Shown: one piece after another, positions 48,562-57,199 of the stretch | Layout of the letters: every line of letters starts with the position of its first letter | Numbering within the stretch: position 1 is the first letter of the stretch | Assembly: GCF_000400505.1 (NCBI RefSeq) | Contig: NZ_CM001857.1 | Span: 2,630,034 to 2,694,033 of the forward strand | Length of the DNA stretch: 64,000 nucleotides | Source: Musicola paradisiaca NCPPB 2511 | GTDB taxonomy: Bacteria; Pseudomonadota; Gammaproteobacteria; Enterobacterales; Enterobacteriaceae | Reading direction: 5' to 3' | Program-made: the position numbers and the translations under genes | Notes under the pieces: model-generated | Seen by the model: the letters and a program-made list of their open reading frames with translations, nothing else | Database searches by the model: none | What the model was told of the DNA's origin: nothing

Positions 48562-49233
48562 GAGTCATTAAACATGAGGGAAAATTGCCGGCCGCTTCAA
48601 AAGTAACCCGTCATCGCGCTGAAAGAAAAGCACGCTTCTGTAAAGATTATCAACGGCGCCTTAAATACATCACCATCAAGCCGTCAGCATAACATCGCCA
48701 CCACAGGCGCACCGTTGAACGACCGGAACATTAAGCATGATACGAAAGTAGAACCGGTTGACGCCACCGGAACAGGCTGAAAAAACAGCCAATTTACCCT
48801 GCACCCACGCAGGGATCCTGCTCAACTCCCCATCCGAACCACCGGACGGCCTTAACGACGCCAATACCCAAAACTAATTTCATTCAGAAACAATCTCTCA
48901 TTAACTACATGTCCGTAATACGCCCAGTTTTATTTAGGCGCCACATAATTTCAACGACATCCATTTTAGGGTAGTTTTTTTGGTGAATTATTTTATTTTG
49001 TGAAGAGGAATAGTCTGAATAAATTGTGTGACATTTATCTAATTTGAAGAGTGTGATAAATTTGTCGTTAATAAATAAAGGCAAAATCAGCGCGCAATCA
49101 AAGATAAAAAAAATATCTTTTTTTCCTTATTTTTTATCACCATCGGAAGAGAAAAGAATCTATCTATAGAGCAAATTCTGCTGAACACAGATAGTGTCAT
49201 CCATCAGGAAGAAAAAACAAACGGAGTTTGATT
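48562..49233. other. dacC-rhlA intergenic region, strongly A/T-rich towards rhlA
   Basis: 672 bases. The last 340 are far richer in A/T than the rest of the window, with runs of A and T and an AAAGATA/TATCTTT inverted repeat at about 49,103. This looks like an H-NS-type silenced promoter region. No second gene seen. Confidence 0.5.
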
Positions 49234-50052
49234 ATGGGTGTAGAAAAGAACATCATTAATTGTCATGGCTGGAATGTTTATGTTGAGAAACATAATTTCC
49301 ACCCAGCTAATGAGACCATTATTATGGTCAATGGTGCGCTATCCACCACCACGGCTTTTCGTGGTACCGTCAAGAGCCTCTCGGGAAAATTTAACGTTAT
49401 CCTTTTTGATATGCCATTTATTGGCGAATCGCTCCCACATAACGAATTAACCAAAATTATTACCAAAGAGGATGAGGTGGATATCCTGCTGGATATTATC
49501 GAGCAGCTCCAACCGCATTACATTTATTCGATTTCCTGGGGCGGGCTGGCGACATTGCTGGCGCTGGCTCAGCATCCAAACCACATCAAGAAGGCGATCG
49601 TGGCTTCGTTTTCTCCGCGTATCAATGAGAAGATGCGCGCCTATGTCGAGGGCGCACGCGCGTTGATGCGACAGGATCGTTACGGTGAAGCCGCCGAAAT
49701 GCTGAATCTGGAAGTTGGGAAATATCTTCCTCCATTAATTAAACATTTCAATTACCAATATTTATCATCTCTGCATGGCGAGGTGTTGAAACAGGTGCGT
49801 TTCCATATTGAACAGGTATTACCTATTCAGGAGACTGACTATGTTGAACTGTTTAAGAAAATAGAAATTGAAACACTGTTTCTCAATGGAGAAAAGGACG
49901 AATATACAACTGCCGAAGATGTCAAACAGATTGGTAGCCATATTCCGAAAAGCCAATTTCACATCGTGCCTAATGCCGGCCATTTTCTCGATATGGAAAA
50001 CAGAAAAGCAACAGCGATTGTAGCCGATACTATTATTTCTTTCCTTGAGTAA
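49234..50052 (+). CDS. rhlA: RhlA-type 3-(3-hydroxyalkanoyloxy)alkanoate synthase
   Basis: Alpha/beta-hydrolase-fold acyltransferase that joins two 3-hydroxyacyl chains into HAA, a biosurfactant and the lipid part of rhamnolipids. It has 272 residues from MGVEKNIINCHGW, GGAG seven bases upstream. It aligns with Pseudomonas RhlA along its length; the triad is S101 (SISWGG), D222 (KDEYTTAED) and H250 (AGHFLD). VNGALSTTTAF and FDMPFIGES are also shared. No rhlB lies next to it, so free HAA is the expected product. In Dickeya, rhlA homologues are linked to surface spreading and PecS control (from literature memory). Codon use is clearly more A/T-rich than neighbours, suggesting transfer. Confidence 0.88.
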   Translation: MGVEKNIINCHGWNVYVEKHNFHPANETIIMVNGALSTTTAFRGTVKSLSGKFNVILFDMPFIGESLPHNELTKIITKEDEVDILLDIIEQLQPHYIYSISWGGLATLLALAQHPNHIKKAIVASFSPRINEKMRAYVEGARALMRQDRYGEAAEMLNLEVGKYLPPLIKHFNYQYLSSLHGEVLKQVRFHIEQVLPIQETDYVELFKKIEIETLFLNGEKDEYTTAEDVKQIGSHIPKSQFHIVPNAGHFLDMENRKATAIVADTIISFLE

Positions 50053-50224
50053 TTATCACGCTTGTCGGAATATATGTTTTCACAATACCAAAATAATTCG
50101 GGTTACGGCATAACACCCGGCTGAGGTGTTAAATCATGCAGCGGATTGCGCGTCACAGCACAGGATCAAAGAGGAACCGAGTAATAGAGCAACGCACCGG
50201 CAACCAGCAATATTTCGGGTATAT

Positions 50225-50249
50225 CAGGCCACCTGTCTCCGGTGGCCTG
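50225..50249. terminator. Hairpin between convergent rhlA and metI-like
   Basis: Nine-base arms CAGGCCACC/GGTGGCCTG, loop TGTCTCC, flanked by A/T-rich bases on both sides. Probably serves both genes. Confidence 0.6.
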
Positions 50250-50263
50250 GTTATATCCAACGA

Positions 50264-50923
50264 TTAACGACGTTCGCGTTTATCCGCCCGCTTTGACAAC
50301 CCATCCCCCAGGGTCTGCACGATCTGCACCAAAATCACCAATGCAATAACCGTCACCACCATCACCTGGGTTTCATAGCGGTAATAGCCGAAGCGGATCG
50401 CCAAATCGCCTACGCCGCCGCCGCCGACAATCCCGGCCATGGCGGAATAACCGATCAGGCTGACCAGTGTAATCGTCAGGCCGCGCAACAGCCCGGCGCG
50501 CGCTTCCGGCAGCAAAACGGTGCAGATGATGCGCATCGGGCTCGCGCCAAAGGCTTCCGCCGCCTCCACAATACCGGGATCCACTTCGCGCAGCGCGCTA
50601 TCCACCAACCGGGCATAAAACGCAATGGCCGCCACCGACATTGGCACCGCCGCCGCCACGGGCCCGATCGTGCTGCCCAGCAAGAACTGCGTCAGCGGCA
50701 GCAGCAACACCAGCAGAATGACGAACGGAATAGAGCGGATGATATTGACCGTTATCGTGCTGAGCAGATAACAGAACCGGTTTTCCCAAAACAGATGCCG
50801 ATCGGTGACATAAATCAGGAACCCCAGCGGCAACCCGCCGAGGATCGCCAGCAACGTAGAAATCCCGACCATTTGAAAGGTTTCGCCAAATGCGTTAATC
50901 AGGTCAGTCAATAACTCAGCCAT
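50264..50923 (-). CDS. MetI-like ABC transporter permease
   Basis: Inner-membrane permease of the methionine-uptake family, 219 residues from MAELLTDLINAFGETFQMVG (E. coli MetI 217). About five helices. IRSIPFVILLVLLLPLTQFL and the EAA-type loop VEAAEAFGASPMRIICTVLLPEA are characteristic; GGGGVGDLAIRFGYYRYE closes the family signature. It overlaps the upstream ATPase gene by 8 bases. The metN-metI-metQ order is rearranged to SBP first (metQ-like, metN-like, metI-like). Substrate uncertain. Confidence 0.88.
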   Translation of the reverse strand: MAELLTDLINAFGETFQMVGISTLLAILGGLPLGFLIYVTDRHLFWENRFCYLLSTITVNIIRSIPFVILLVLLLPLTQFLLGSTIGPVAAAVPMSVAAIAFYARLVDSALREVDPGIVEAAEAFGASPMRIICTVLLPEARAGLLRGLTITLVSLIGYSAMAGIVGGGGVGDLAIRFGYYRYETQVMVVTVIALVILVQIVQTLGDGLSKRADKRERR

Positions 50924-51932
50924 GCAACACCTCCACCTGTGCCGTTCTGTGGCGAATATGTTCCACGGCCTGCGCCACCAGCGCCGCATCGGAAGGGTGG
51001 GTCAGCAGCGCGACCAGAATGCCCAGCGCGCGATGCCCGATATACTCGATCTTGCCATGCAGAATGTTGACGGAAACGCCGAAACGCATCGCCACATCCG
51101 ATAACACCGGCTGCTCTGCCGATTCGCCGACGAACAGAATTTTCAGCAACGTCCCCTGCAACTCCTCTTTCAGGCGCGCAGGCAGTTCCAGATTCAACGT
51201 ATGGGAGACTAACTGCCGGGTAAACTCATGCTGCGGCGTGGCGAAAATATCGAACACATCGCCCTCTTCCACCACCTTTCCGCCAGTCATCACCGCCACA
51301 CGGTCGCAGACCGATTTGATGACGCTCATCTCGTGCGAAATCAACACGATGGTGATACCGAGCTTTTCATTAATTTCCTTCAACAACAACAAAATCGACG
51401 CCGATGTTTCCAGATCAAGCGCCGATGTCGGTTCATCGCATAGCAACACTTCCGGGTGGTTGGCGATGGCGCGGGCGATCCCCACGCGCTGCTTCTGCCC
51501 ACCGCTAAGCTGCGACGGATAAGAGCCGGCTTTATCGCTCAACCCCACCAGCGCCAAAATCTCCGGCACCCGTTGCGCGATATCCTGCGTCGACTGGCCC
51601 GCCGCCCGCAGGCTAAACGCGACGTTCTGCGCCACCGTCCGGGTTTGCATCAGGTTGAAATGCTGAAAGATCATCCCGATGCGCTGCCGCTCATTGCGCA
51701 ATGCCTGCCCACTGAGATCGCTGATGGTCACGCCGTTGACCACCACGCGCCCGCTGCTGGGACGCTGCAACAGATTAATCGTCCGCAGCAACGTGCTTTT
51801 GCCCGCGCCGCTGGTGCCTACGATGCCGTAAACCTCTCCCCGGCGAATATGCAGGCTGACGTTATCCACCGCCCGCGTACCTGCCTGTTTTCCCTGCGGG
51901 AAATCCACGCAGATATTGTCTAGTTGAATCAT
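50916..51932 (-). CDS. MetN-like ABC transporter ATP-binding protein
   Basis: ATPase of the importer, 338 residues from MIQLDNICVDF, with AGGAG ten bases upstream; the open frame to 52064 overlaps the binding-protein gene and is not homologous. Walker A GTSGAGKST, signature LSGGQKQRVGIARAIA, Walker B VLLCDEPTSALD. A C-terminal NIL domain (about 265-338, LKILFVGESAEQPVLSDVA) is the allosteric methionine-sensing domain in E. coli MetN, which supports a methionine or related ligand. Confidence 0.88.
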   Translation of the reverse strand: MIQLDNICVDFPQGKQAGTRAVDNVSLHIRRGEVYGIVGTSGAGKSTLLRTINLLQRPSSGRVVVNGVTISDLSGQALRNERQRIGMIFQHFNLMQTRTVAQNVAFSLRAAGQSTQDIAQRVPEILALVGLSDKAGSYPSQLSGGQKQRVGIARAIANHPEVLLCDEPTSALDLETSASILLLLKEINEKLGITIVLISHEMSVIKSVCDRVAVMTGGKVVEEGDVFDIFATPQHEFTRQLVSHTLNLELPARLKEELQGTLLKILFVGESAEQPVLSDVAMRFGVSVNILHGKIEYIGHRALGILVALLTHPSDAALVAQAVEHIRHRTAQVEVLHG

Positions 51933-51960
51933 TATCCGCAAACTCCTGCTGCTGATCGGA

Positions 51961-51995
51961 AAAAAAACAGACAGCCGATCCATGACCGGCTGTCT
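51961..51995 (-). terminator. Terminator-like attenuator between metQ-like and metN-like
   Basis: On the minus strand: AGACAGCCG, 9-base loop, CGGCTGTCT, then G and a run of seven T. A canonical intrinsic terminator inside the operon, which would leave the binding protein in excess over the ATPase and permease. Confidence 0.8.
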
Positions 51996-52027
51996 TGTCA
52001 ACGCCCTCTCCAATGAGGGGTGAGCCA

Positions 52028-52873
52028 TTACTGTGCAGGTGTCGGCGTTTTCGCCTTCATCCAATCTGGACGCTGGAACTGGCTGAACATGCTGGCGGGA
52101 TCGTCAATCACGGCGGCATACGCCGGGGACTCCACCGCCGCCTTGATATCCTTGACGAACGGTTTGTCCACATCATCGGTGCGCACCGCAATGACGTTTT
52201 TCAGGTTCTCATCCAGCGTCTCCAGCTTGATCGCGGAAGAGAGCTTCAGCCCGGCGGCGATAGCGAAATTACCGTTCACCAGCGAGGCGGTGGCGCTATC
52301 CAGGGTACGCGGCAGTTGTGCCGCCTCCAGCGGACGGAACACCAACCCGCGCGGGTTATCCTGAATATCCTTCTCGGAAGCTTTGGTCGGGTCAATGTCC
52401 GCTTTAATGGTGATCAACCCCAGCGACTGCAAAAACCGCAGGCCGCGCGCCAGATTGGTCGCATCATTCGACAGGGTGACGACATCCCCTTTCTTCAGCT
52501 GGTCAAGCGACGTGATTTTATGGGAATAAAACCCCATGCTGGCGGTCGGCACCGTCAGTAGCCGGGTCAGCTTCAACCCTTTGTCGGCGGAAAATTTCTC
52601 CAGATACAGCGAGTGCTGGAACAGGTTGGCGTCGATACTGCCGTTGGACAGCGCCAAATTAGGTTGAACGTAATCACTGAACTCGCGCACTTCCACCTTG
52701 TAGCCTTTCTTGACCAATTCAGGCTTGATCGCCTGTTTGACCATATCGCCATACGGGCCGGGCGCTACCCCGAAAATAATCGTGTGCGGATCGCTCTGCG
52801 CCATCGCCAAAGAAACGCCGGAAGCCAACAGCGTCACCGCCAGCGCAGCGCGCAAGGAATGGGGGAATATCAT
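52028..52873 (-). CDS. NlpA/MetQ-family substrate-binding protein without lipobox
   Basis: Periplasmic binding protein, 281 residues. Signal peptide MIFPHSLRAALAVTLLASGVSLAMA then QSDPHT: no Cys at the cleavage site, whereas MetQ of E. coli is a lipoprotein, so this one is probably soluble. Family segments: GVAPGPYGDMVKQAIKP, DYVQPNLALSNGSIDANLFQH, VTLSNDATNLARGLRFLQSLGLI and FAIAAGL. AGGACA precedes the ATG. No MetJ boxes (AGACGTCT) or SAM riboswitch upstream, so control differs from the canonical metNIQ. Confidence 0.88.
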   Translation of the reverse strand: MIFPHSLRAALAVTLLASGVSLAMAQSDPHTIIFGVAPGPYGDMVKQAIKPELVKKGYKVEVREFSDYVQPNLALSNGSIDANLFQHSLYLEKFSADKGLKLTRLLTVPTASMGFYSHKITSLDQLKKGDVVTLSNDATNLARGLRFLQSLGLITIKADIDPTKASEKDIQDNPRGLVFRPLEAAQLPRTLDSATASLVNGNFAIAAGLKLSSAIKLETLDENLKNVIAVRTDDVDKPFVKDIKAAVESPAYAAVIDDPASMFSQFQRPDWMKAKTPTPAQ

Positions 52874-53158
52874 TTATATATTGTCCTGTCTGCAAGAATA
52901 AACCACGGTTATTATTGGGAATATAAGCCGGATAAGTAAATATAAAAAAGCTATATCCATATTTCCCATGCTGCGGTTGCATCGCCTGCCGAGCTTTCTA
53001 CCGCGGCCAAAACGTCCGTTGCATGGAGGGGCGTCACCGCCTAAGGTAAGCGGAGCCATGGATGGGGGTGAGGTGTTAATCGGGTAGGTCATCGTGATTT
53101 GTGCCGCCGGCGGCTATCCGGGCAGACGGCGGCGTTCATTGTTATAAGGAGTGGCGTG

Positions 53159-53776
53159 ATGCTGAAAGTATGGGGCCGGGACAACTCGACCAACGTGAAG
53201 AAAGTGCGCTGGTGCGCGGCGGAACTGAATGTACCCTATGAATGGATCCCGGCTGGCGGGCAGTTTGGCCGCAACCGTGATGCCGACTACCTGGCATTAA
53301 ACCCGAACGGATTGGTGCCCTGCCTGCAGGACGACGATCTGGTGCTGTGGGAATCGAATGCCATCGTGCGCTATCTGGCGGCGCAATATGGCGCCGGCAC
53401 GCTCTGGCTGGCTGACCCGAAAGCGCGCGCGGCGGCTGAAAAATGGATGGACTGGGCCATCGGCTTTTCTGAATCATTCCGTCAGGTGTTTATCAACCTG
53501 ATTCGCACCGCGCCGGAACACCGCGATCTACAAGCGGTGGCCAACGGGCAGGCGAACTGTGAAAAACTGCTGTCCGTCGCCGATGCGGCACTGGCCGGGC
53601 AGAACTGGTTGTCCGGCGACAATTTCGGCATCGGCGACATTCCGTTGGGGTGTTTCGCTTACGCCTGGTTCAACATGCCGATCGCGCGGCAGTCGCATCC
53701 ACATCTGGAGCGCTGGTACCAGCAGTTGACCGAGCGCCCGGCCTTTCAACAGACGGTGATGCTGCCGCTGAGCTAA
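53159..53776 (+). CDS. gstB: Glutathione S-transferase GstB
   Basis: Cytosolic glutathione transferase, 205 residues from MLKVWGRDNSTNVKKVRW (E. coli GstB/YliJ 208). The N-terminal thioredoxin-like domain has the S-N pair of the glutathione site (DNSTN) and the cis-Pro region GLVPCLQDDDLVLWESNAIV; the C-terminal helical domain ends WYQQLTERPAFQQTVMLP. An AAGGAG ribosome site precedes the ATG. gstB lies between rimO and dacC in E. coli too, which anchors this part of the window as core. Confidence 0.92.
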   Translation: MLKVWGRDNSTNVKKVRWCAAELNVPYEWIPAGGQFGRNRDADYLALNPNGLVPCLQDDDLVLWESNAIVRYLAAQYGAGTLWLADPKARAAAEKWMDWAIGFSESFRQVFINLIRTAPEHRDLQAVANGQANCEKLLSVADAALAGQNWLSGDNFGIGDIPLGCFAYAWFNMPIARQSHPHLERWYQQLTERPAFQQTVMLPLS

Positions 53777-53940
53777 TCGTTTCCCCTACGTGCGCCCAAC
53801 ATGGGCGCACCGGCCCTGCCCCGCATGATGCCGCGCTCCCTCCCCACCGGAACGCTGAGCGTCGGTCAGACCCACCACTCGCACACACCACCCGTTGCCG
53901 TTTTCCAGCGTTTTTTCGCCCTGTTCCGGGACGGGAAAAA

Positions 53941-54909
53941 TCAGCACACCGCCTGCGGCATCGCGGCTTCATTCAGGCACACAAAACGGCGGCCCAGAAA
54001 ATCGGCCAGCTGGCGCGCCGCATCACGGCCATTTTCTCCGGGCAGCATGTACCCCATCGGCGCCACATCGAAAACCAGCGGTATTTTCAGCTCGCAGAAT
54101 TCGCCGGCGGCAATCGCATGGCCGATAAAGCTGAGCGGCAGCAGCGCGACAAGATCATGTTGCACCAACAGCGTTTTGAACAGGGAAATAGAGCGAGTAA
54201 CCAGCGGATACGCGCTGAGCGGCCAGGGAAAGTAACGGCTGATTTCATCCATCTTTTCGCGCACCAATGAGCCGGCTGGCGCCAGAACCCAGGTTTCTTC
54301 CGCCAGTTCGCTCCAGCCCACCTCTCTGCCGGCCAACCGGTGTTGCGCGCTGGCGACAACAATAAGCCTGTCCGGCCGCAACGCCGAGAAATACCAACCA
54401 TCCGGCATCTTTCTGGGGCGACGGCCGATCACCAGATCCACCTCTTGCCGGGAGATAGCCAGCAGTTGATCCGCGCCCTCGGCTTCACGCAGTTGCACCT
54501 GAATAGTGGGGTATTGCGCATGAAACAGCGGTAACGACGGGGTCAGCAGAGCGTTGATCGCCGACGAGGACGCCGCCAGCCGCACCACCCCTTCCCCCAT
54601 ACGCCGATAAGCGGAAATGCACTCTGCGCTATCGCTGATCCCCTGCAGTAAGTGGCGCGCCACGGGGATAAACGCCATGCAGGCTGGTGTGGGCGTCACG
54701 CCACGGGCATGGCGTAAAAACAGCGGGATATCGAGCAGTTGTTCCAGATACGCCAGCGTCTGCGTGACCGATGACTGCGTGATGCCAATCGCGTCGGCGG
54801 TTCGCTGCACACTCCCCAATTCGGCCAGCTTGAGCAGGATCTGGATGTGGCGAAACTTCCCACAGGCCAGTAACCGGTTGAGTAATACGGAGGAGGTTTC
54901 GTGCATCAT
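53941..54909 (-). CDS. LysR-family transcriptional regulator
   Basis: A 322-residue LysR-type regulator. The winged helix-turn-helix is near residues 20-80 (FRHIQILLKLAELGSVQRTA, ADAIGITQSSVTQTLAYLEQ). The co-inducer domain follows with VRLAASSSAINALLTPSLPL. It is divergent from the tannase-family gene with a 200-base gap, the classical layout in which the regulator controls its neighbour. The ligand is unknown; an aromatic acid released from gallate or ferulate esters is a guess. It has no counterpart here in E. coli. Confidence 0.88.
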   Translation of the reverse strand: MMHETSSVLLNRLLACGKFRHIQILLKLAELGSVQRTADAIGITQSSVTQTLAYLEQLLDIPLFLRHARGVTPTPACMAFIPVARHLLQGISDSAECISAYRRMGEGVVRLAASSSAINALLTPSLPLFHAQYPTIQVQLREAEGADQLLAISRQEVDLVIGRRPRKMPDGWYFSALRPDRLIVVASAQHRLAGREVGWSELAEETWVLAPAGSLVREKMDEISRYFPWPLSAYPLVTRSISLFKTLLVQHDLVALLPLSFIGHAIAAGEFCELKIPLVFDVAPMGYMLPGENGRDAARQLADFLGRRFVCLNEAAMPQAVC

Positions 54910-55111
54910 CTCGTTCCCGTGACATACATAGCGGGATTATGCATTGACCGGTCATCGTTTTTTGCGAGGAGAGTTCATGTTTTGCATATCCAGCCATTAG
55001 TCAGCCTAATGCCTCGCCGCGCAATTTAATTCGTTTCATATCATGCGGATGTTGAGAATAAACCGTCACCTCACACGGTAGACACGTACCCTAAAATAAG
55101 AGGAGAGGTTT

Positions 55112-56944
55112 ATGTTCCGACACCATCCAAACCGGCTAGCCGCTGGCGCCGTTTCGGCCTGGCTGATAACCGCCGGTTTGTCCCAGGCTCAGGCCGCTAC
55201 GGGCCTGGCCTGTGATGACAGTCTTAAAACCCATTTTAAACCGGATGCGCAAACGTCCGTCATTACAGTCAAGTCCTTCAAACAGGGCGAAACGCTAAAG
55301 CTGGATCAATCATCGGCAACGGCGTTACCCGATATCAACACCCCCGCCGCCCAGACTTATCCGCCCGCGCCGGTCGATGTGTGTCTGGTCAAACTGGTGA
55401 TCGGGCCGGGAATGCCCGGAGATAAAGCCGCGCCGTCGACATCCGCCGGCATGGGCATCGAGATTTGGCTGCCGCAGCCGCAGCGCTGGAACCAGATTAT
55501 TCGTGCGATGGGCAGCGGTGGATGGGCCGGTGGCGTCCACGCGGATCCCGCCCAAATCGGCACGCGACCGCAATATATTCCCGCAATCGAGCAAGGTTAC
55601 GTGGTCGTCACCTCCGATCACGGGCATACCCTGCTGAATAACGGTTCATTCGCCATGTTGCCGGATGGGAAAATCAACGACGTCCTGTGGCAGGACTTCG
55701 CTGAACGCAGCCTGCACGAGATGGCGGTCAAGAGCAAAGCGCTGGTGCGGGCCTACTACGGCACGGCGCAACGCTATGCCTACTGGGACGGTTTCTCCAC
55801 CGGCGGACGCCAGGGGCTTAAGCTGGCACAGAAATACCCGCGGGATTTCGACGGCATTCTTGCCGGCGCCCCGGCGATTAACTGGACAAAATTTATCACC
55901 GGCGAGCTTTATCCCCAGATCGTCATGCAGCGCGATCTGAACCAGCCGATGGCGGCGGCGAAATTGAACTACGTCAGCGGAAAGGCGGTAAACGCCTGCG
56001 ATACCCTGGGGCTGGGATTTTTACTGGATCCGCTGCAATGCCGGTATGACCCCACCAAAGATGCCGACGTACTCTGTCAACACGAGGCAGGAAACGGTGT
56101 GACGGGAACCAGCGCGAATCCGGCCTGTCTGACCCGCCGGGAAGCCGCCGCGGTCAATAAAATCTGGTACGGGCAAACCCGCTCCGGCACATCGCCCGAT
56201 CCGGCTAGGGACAATGCCGCCGGGCCCGAGTTAAAAAAACCCGACCATCTCTGGTGGGGATTAACACGCGGCACCAATTTGCCGGCCTCGCTCGCGGGAG
56301 AAAAGGCCTTCCCGATCGCCAGTGATCTGGTGGCGCTGGAACTGCAACGCGCCGATATCGCTGGCGACAGCTTTAAAAATGCGAGCGGCGATGGGAAAAA
56401 TGGCTGGAAAACACTGAGCTATGCCGAACTGGCGCATGCTTATGACCAGGGTCTACGGCTACAAACAGCCTTCAGCCGCATCAACACCGACGATCCCAAC
56501 CTCAGCGGATTACGTGCGGTAAAAGGCAAGATACTGATTTATCACGGCCTGGCCGATGAAAAAATCATGCCGCAGGGAACCATCAACTATTACCACCGGG
56601 TGGTTGCCGCCATGGGTGGACAGGCCGCCGTCGATCCATTCGTCAGGCTTTACCTGATTCCGGGGTTGGCGCACGACAGCACCCTGAAAGCCAGCTCATC
56701 GGTCGACCCGGAAACCGGTCGCAATATCGTCAGTTCGCGGGTTCCGTTACCGCAATACCTGAACGGCTCGGATCAACTGTTCACTGCGCTGCGCAACTGG
56801 GTTGAAAAAGGCATCTCGCCCTCAACGATTGGCATCGGCTCCAGCGACGGCAGTATCCACATGCCGTTATGTCGCTACCCTCAACACATCGCTTACACCG
56901 GCAGCGGCGATGTGCGGGCCAGCGGCAGTTATCGCTGCCAGTAA
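55112..56944 (+). CDS. Tannase/feruloyl esterase family protein
   Basis: Secreted-type serine esterase of the tannase family (PF07519), 610 residues. Signal peptide to about residue 29 (LSQAQA-A). The predicted triad is S229 (GFSTGGRQG), D482 (GLADEKIMPQ) and H521 (IPGLAHDST). DFDGILAGAPAINW is family-typical. The usual cysteines next to Ser and His are replaced by F228 and D522. An AAGAGGAG ribosome site precedes the ATG. The enzyme could free gallate, ferulate or related acids from plant polymers; substrate unproven. It is not the CE10-type Dickeya FaeD/FaeT. Its divergent LysR neighbour probably controls it. Confidence 0.85.
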   Translation: MFRHHPNRLAAGAVSAWLITAGLSQAQAATGLACDDSLKTHFKPDAQTSVITVKSFKQGETLKLDQSSATALPDINTPAAQTYPPAPVDVCLVKLVIGPGMPGDKAAPSTSAGMGIEIWLPQPQRWNQIIRAMGSGGWAGGVHADPAQIGTRPQYIPAIEQGYVVVTSDHGHTLLNNGSFAMLPDGKINDVLWQDFAERSLHEMAVKSKALVRAYYGTAQRYAYWDGFSTGGRQGLKLAQKYPRDFDGILAGAPAINWTKFITGELYPQIVMQRDLNQPMAAAKLNYVSGKAVNACDTLGLGFLLDPLQCRYDPTKDADVLCQHEAGNGVTGTSANPACLTRREAAAVNKIWYGQTRSGTSPDPARDNAAGPELKKPDHLWWGLTRGTNLPASLAGEKAFPIASDLVALELQRADIAGDSFKNASGDGKNGWKTLSYAELAHAYDQGLRLQTAFSRINTDDPNLSGLRAVKGKILIYHGLADEKIMPQGTINYYHRVVAAMGGQAAVDPFVRLYLIPGLAHDSTLKASSSVDPETGRNIVSSRVPLPQYLNGSDQLFTALRNWVEKGISPSTIGIGSSDGSIHMPLCRYPQHIAYTGSGDVRASGSYRCQ

Positions 56945-56991
56945 CCCTTGGCGACAGACGCCAGGTCAGGCGTCGACCGGCTGAATTCACC

Positions 56992-57023
56992 GCAGGGAGA
57001 GAGGCTTCTCCCTGCATTTTTTT
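56992..57023 (+). terminator. Terminator of the tannase-family gene
   Basis: Perfect 9-base arms GCAGGGAGA/TCTCCCTGC around GAGGCT, then A and seven T. Confidence 0.9.
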
Positions 57024-57199
57024 AGCCCTTATCCGGCGAACCCGCCGTCAGTCCGCCGCCGCTGGTTGTTTTTTAGTCGGCAAGGACTGTTTCCTAACGA
57101 CGATTCAGGTATAATCCGCCGCGTTTTTCCTGCTCAACCTGTTCCTGCACAACATTTTCAACAGGATGTTGTTCTACACAACCCGATGTACGAGACGCT

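Noticed and set aside
52874..53158. MetJ operator or SAM riboswitch upstream of the metQ-like gene
   Set aside because: No repeated AGACGTCT-like octamers and no riboswitch-like stem array could be found.
55112..56944. Identity with the Dickeya feruloyl esterases FaeD or FaeT
   Set aside because: Those were described as CE10-type enzymes; this protein has the tannase-family fold signature and size, so the names were not used.
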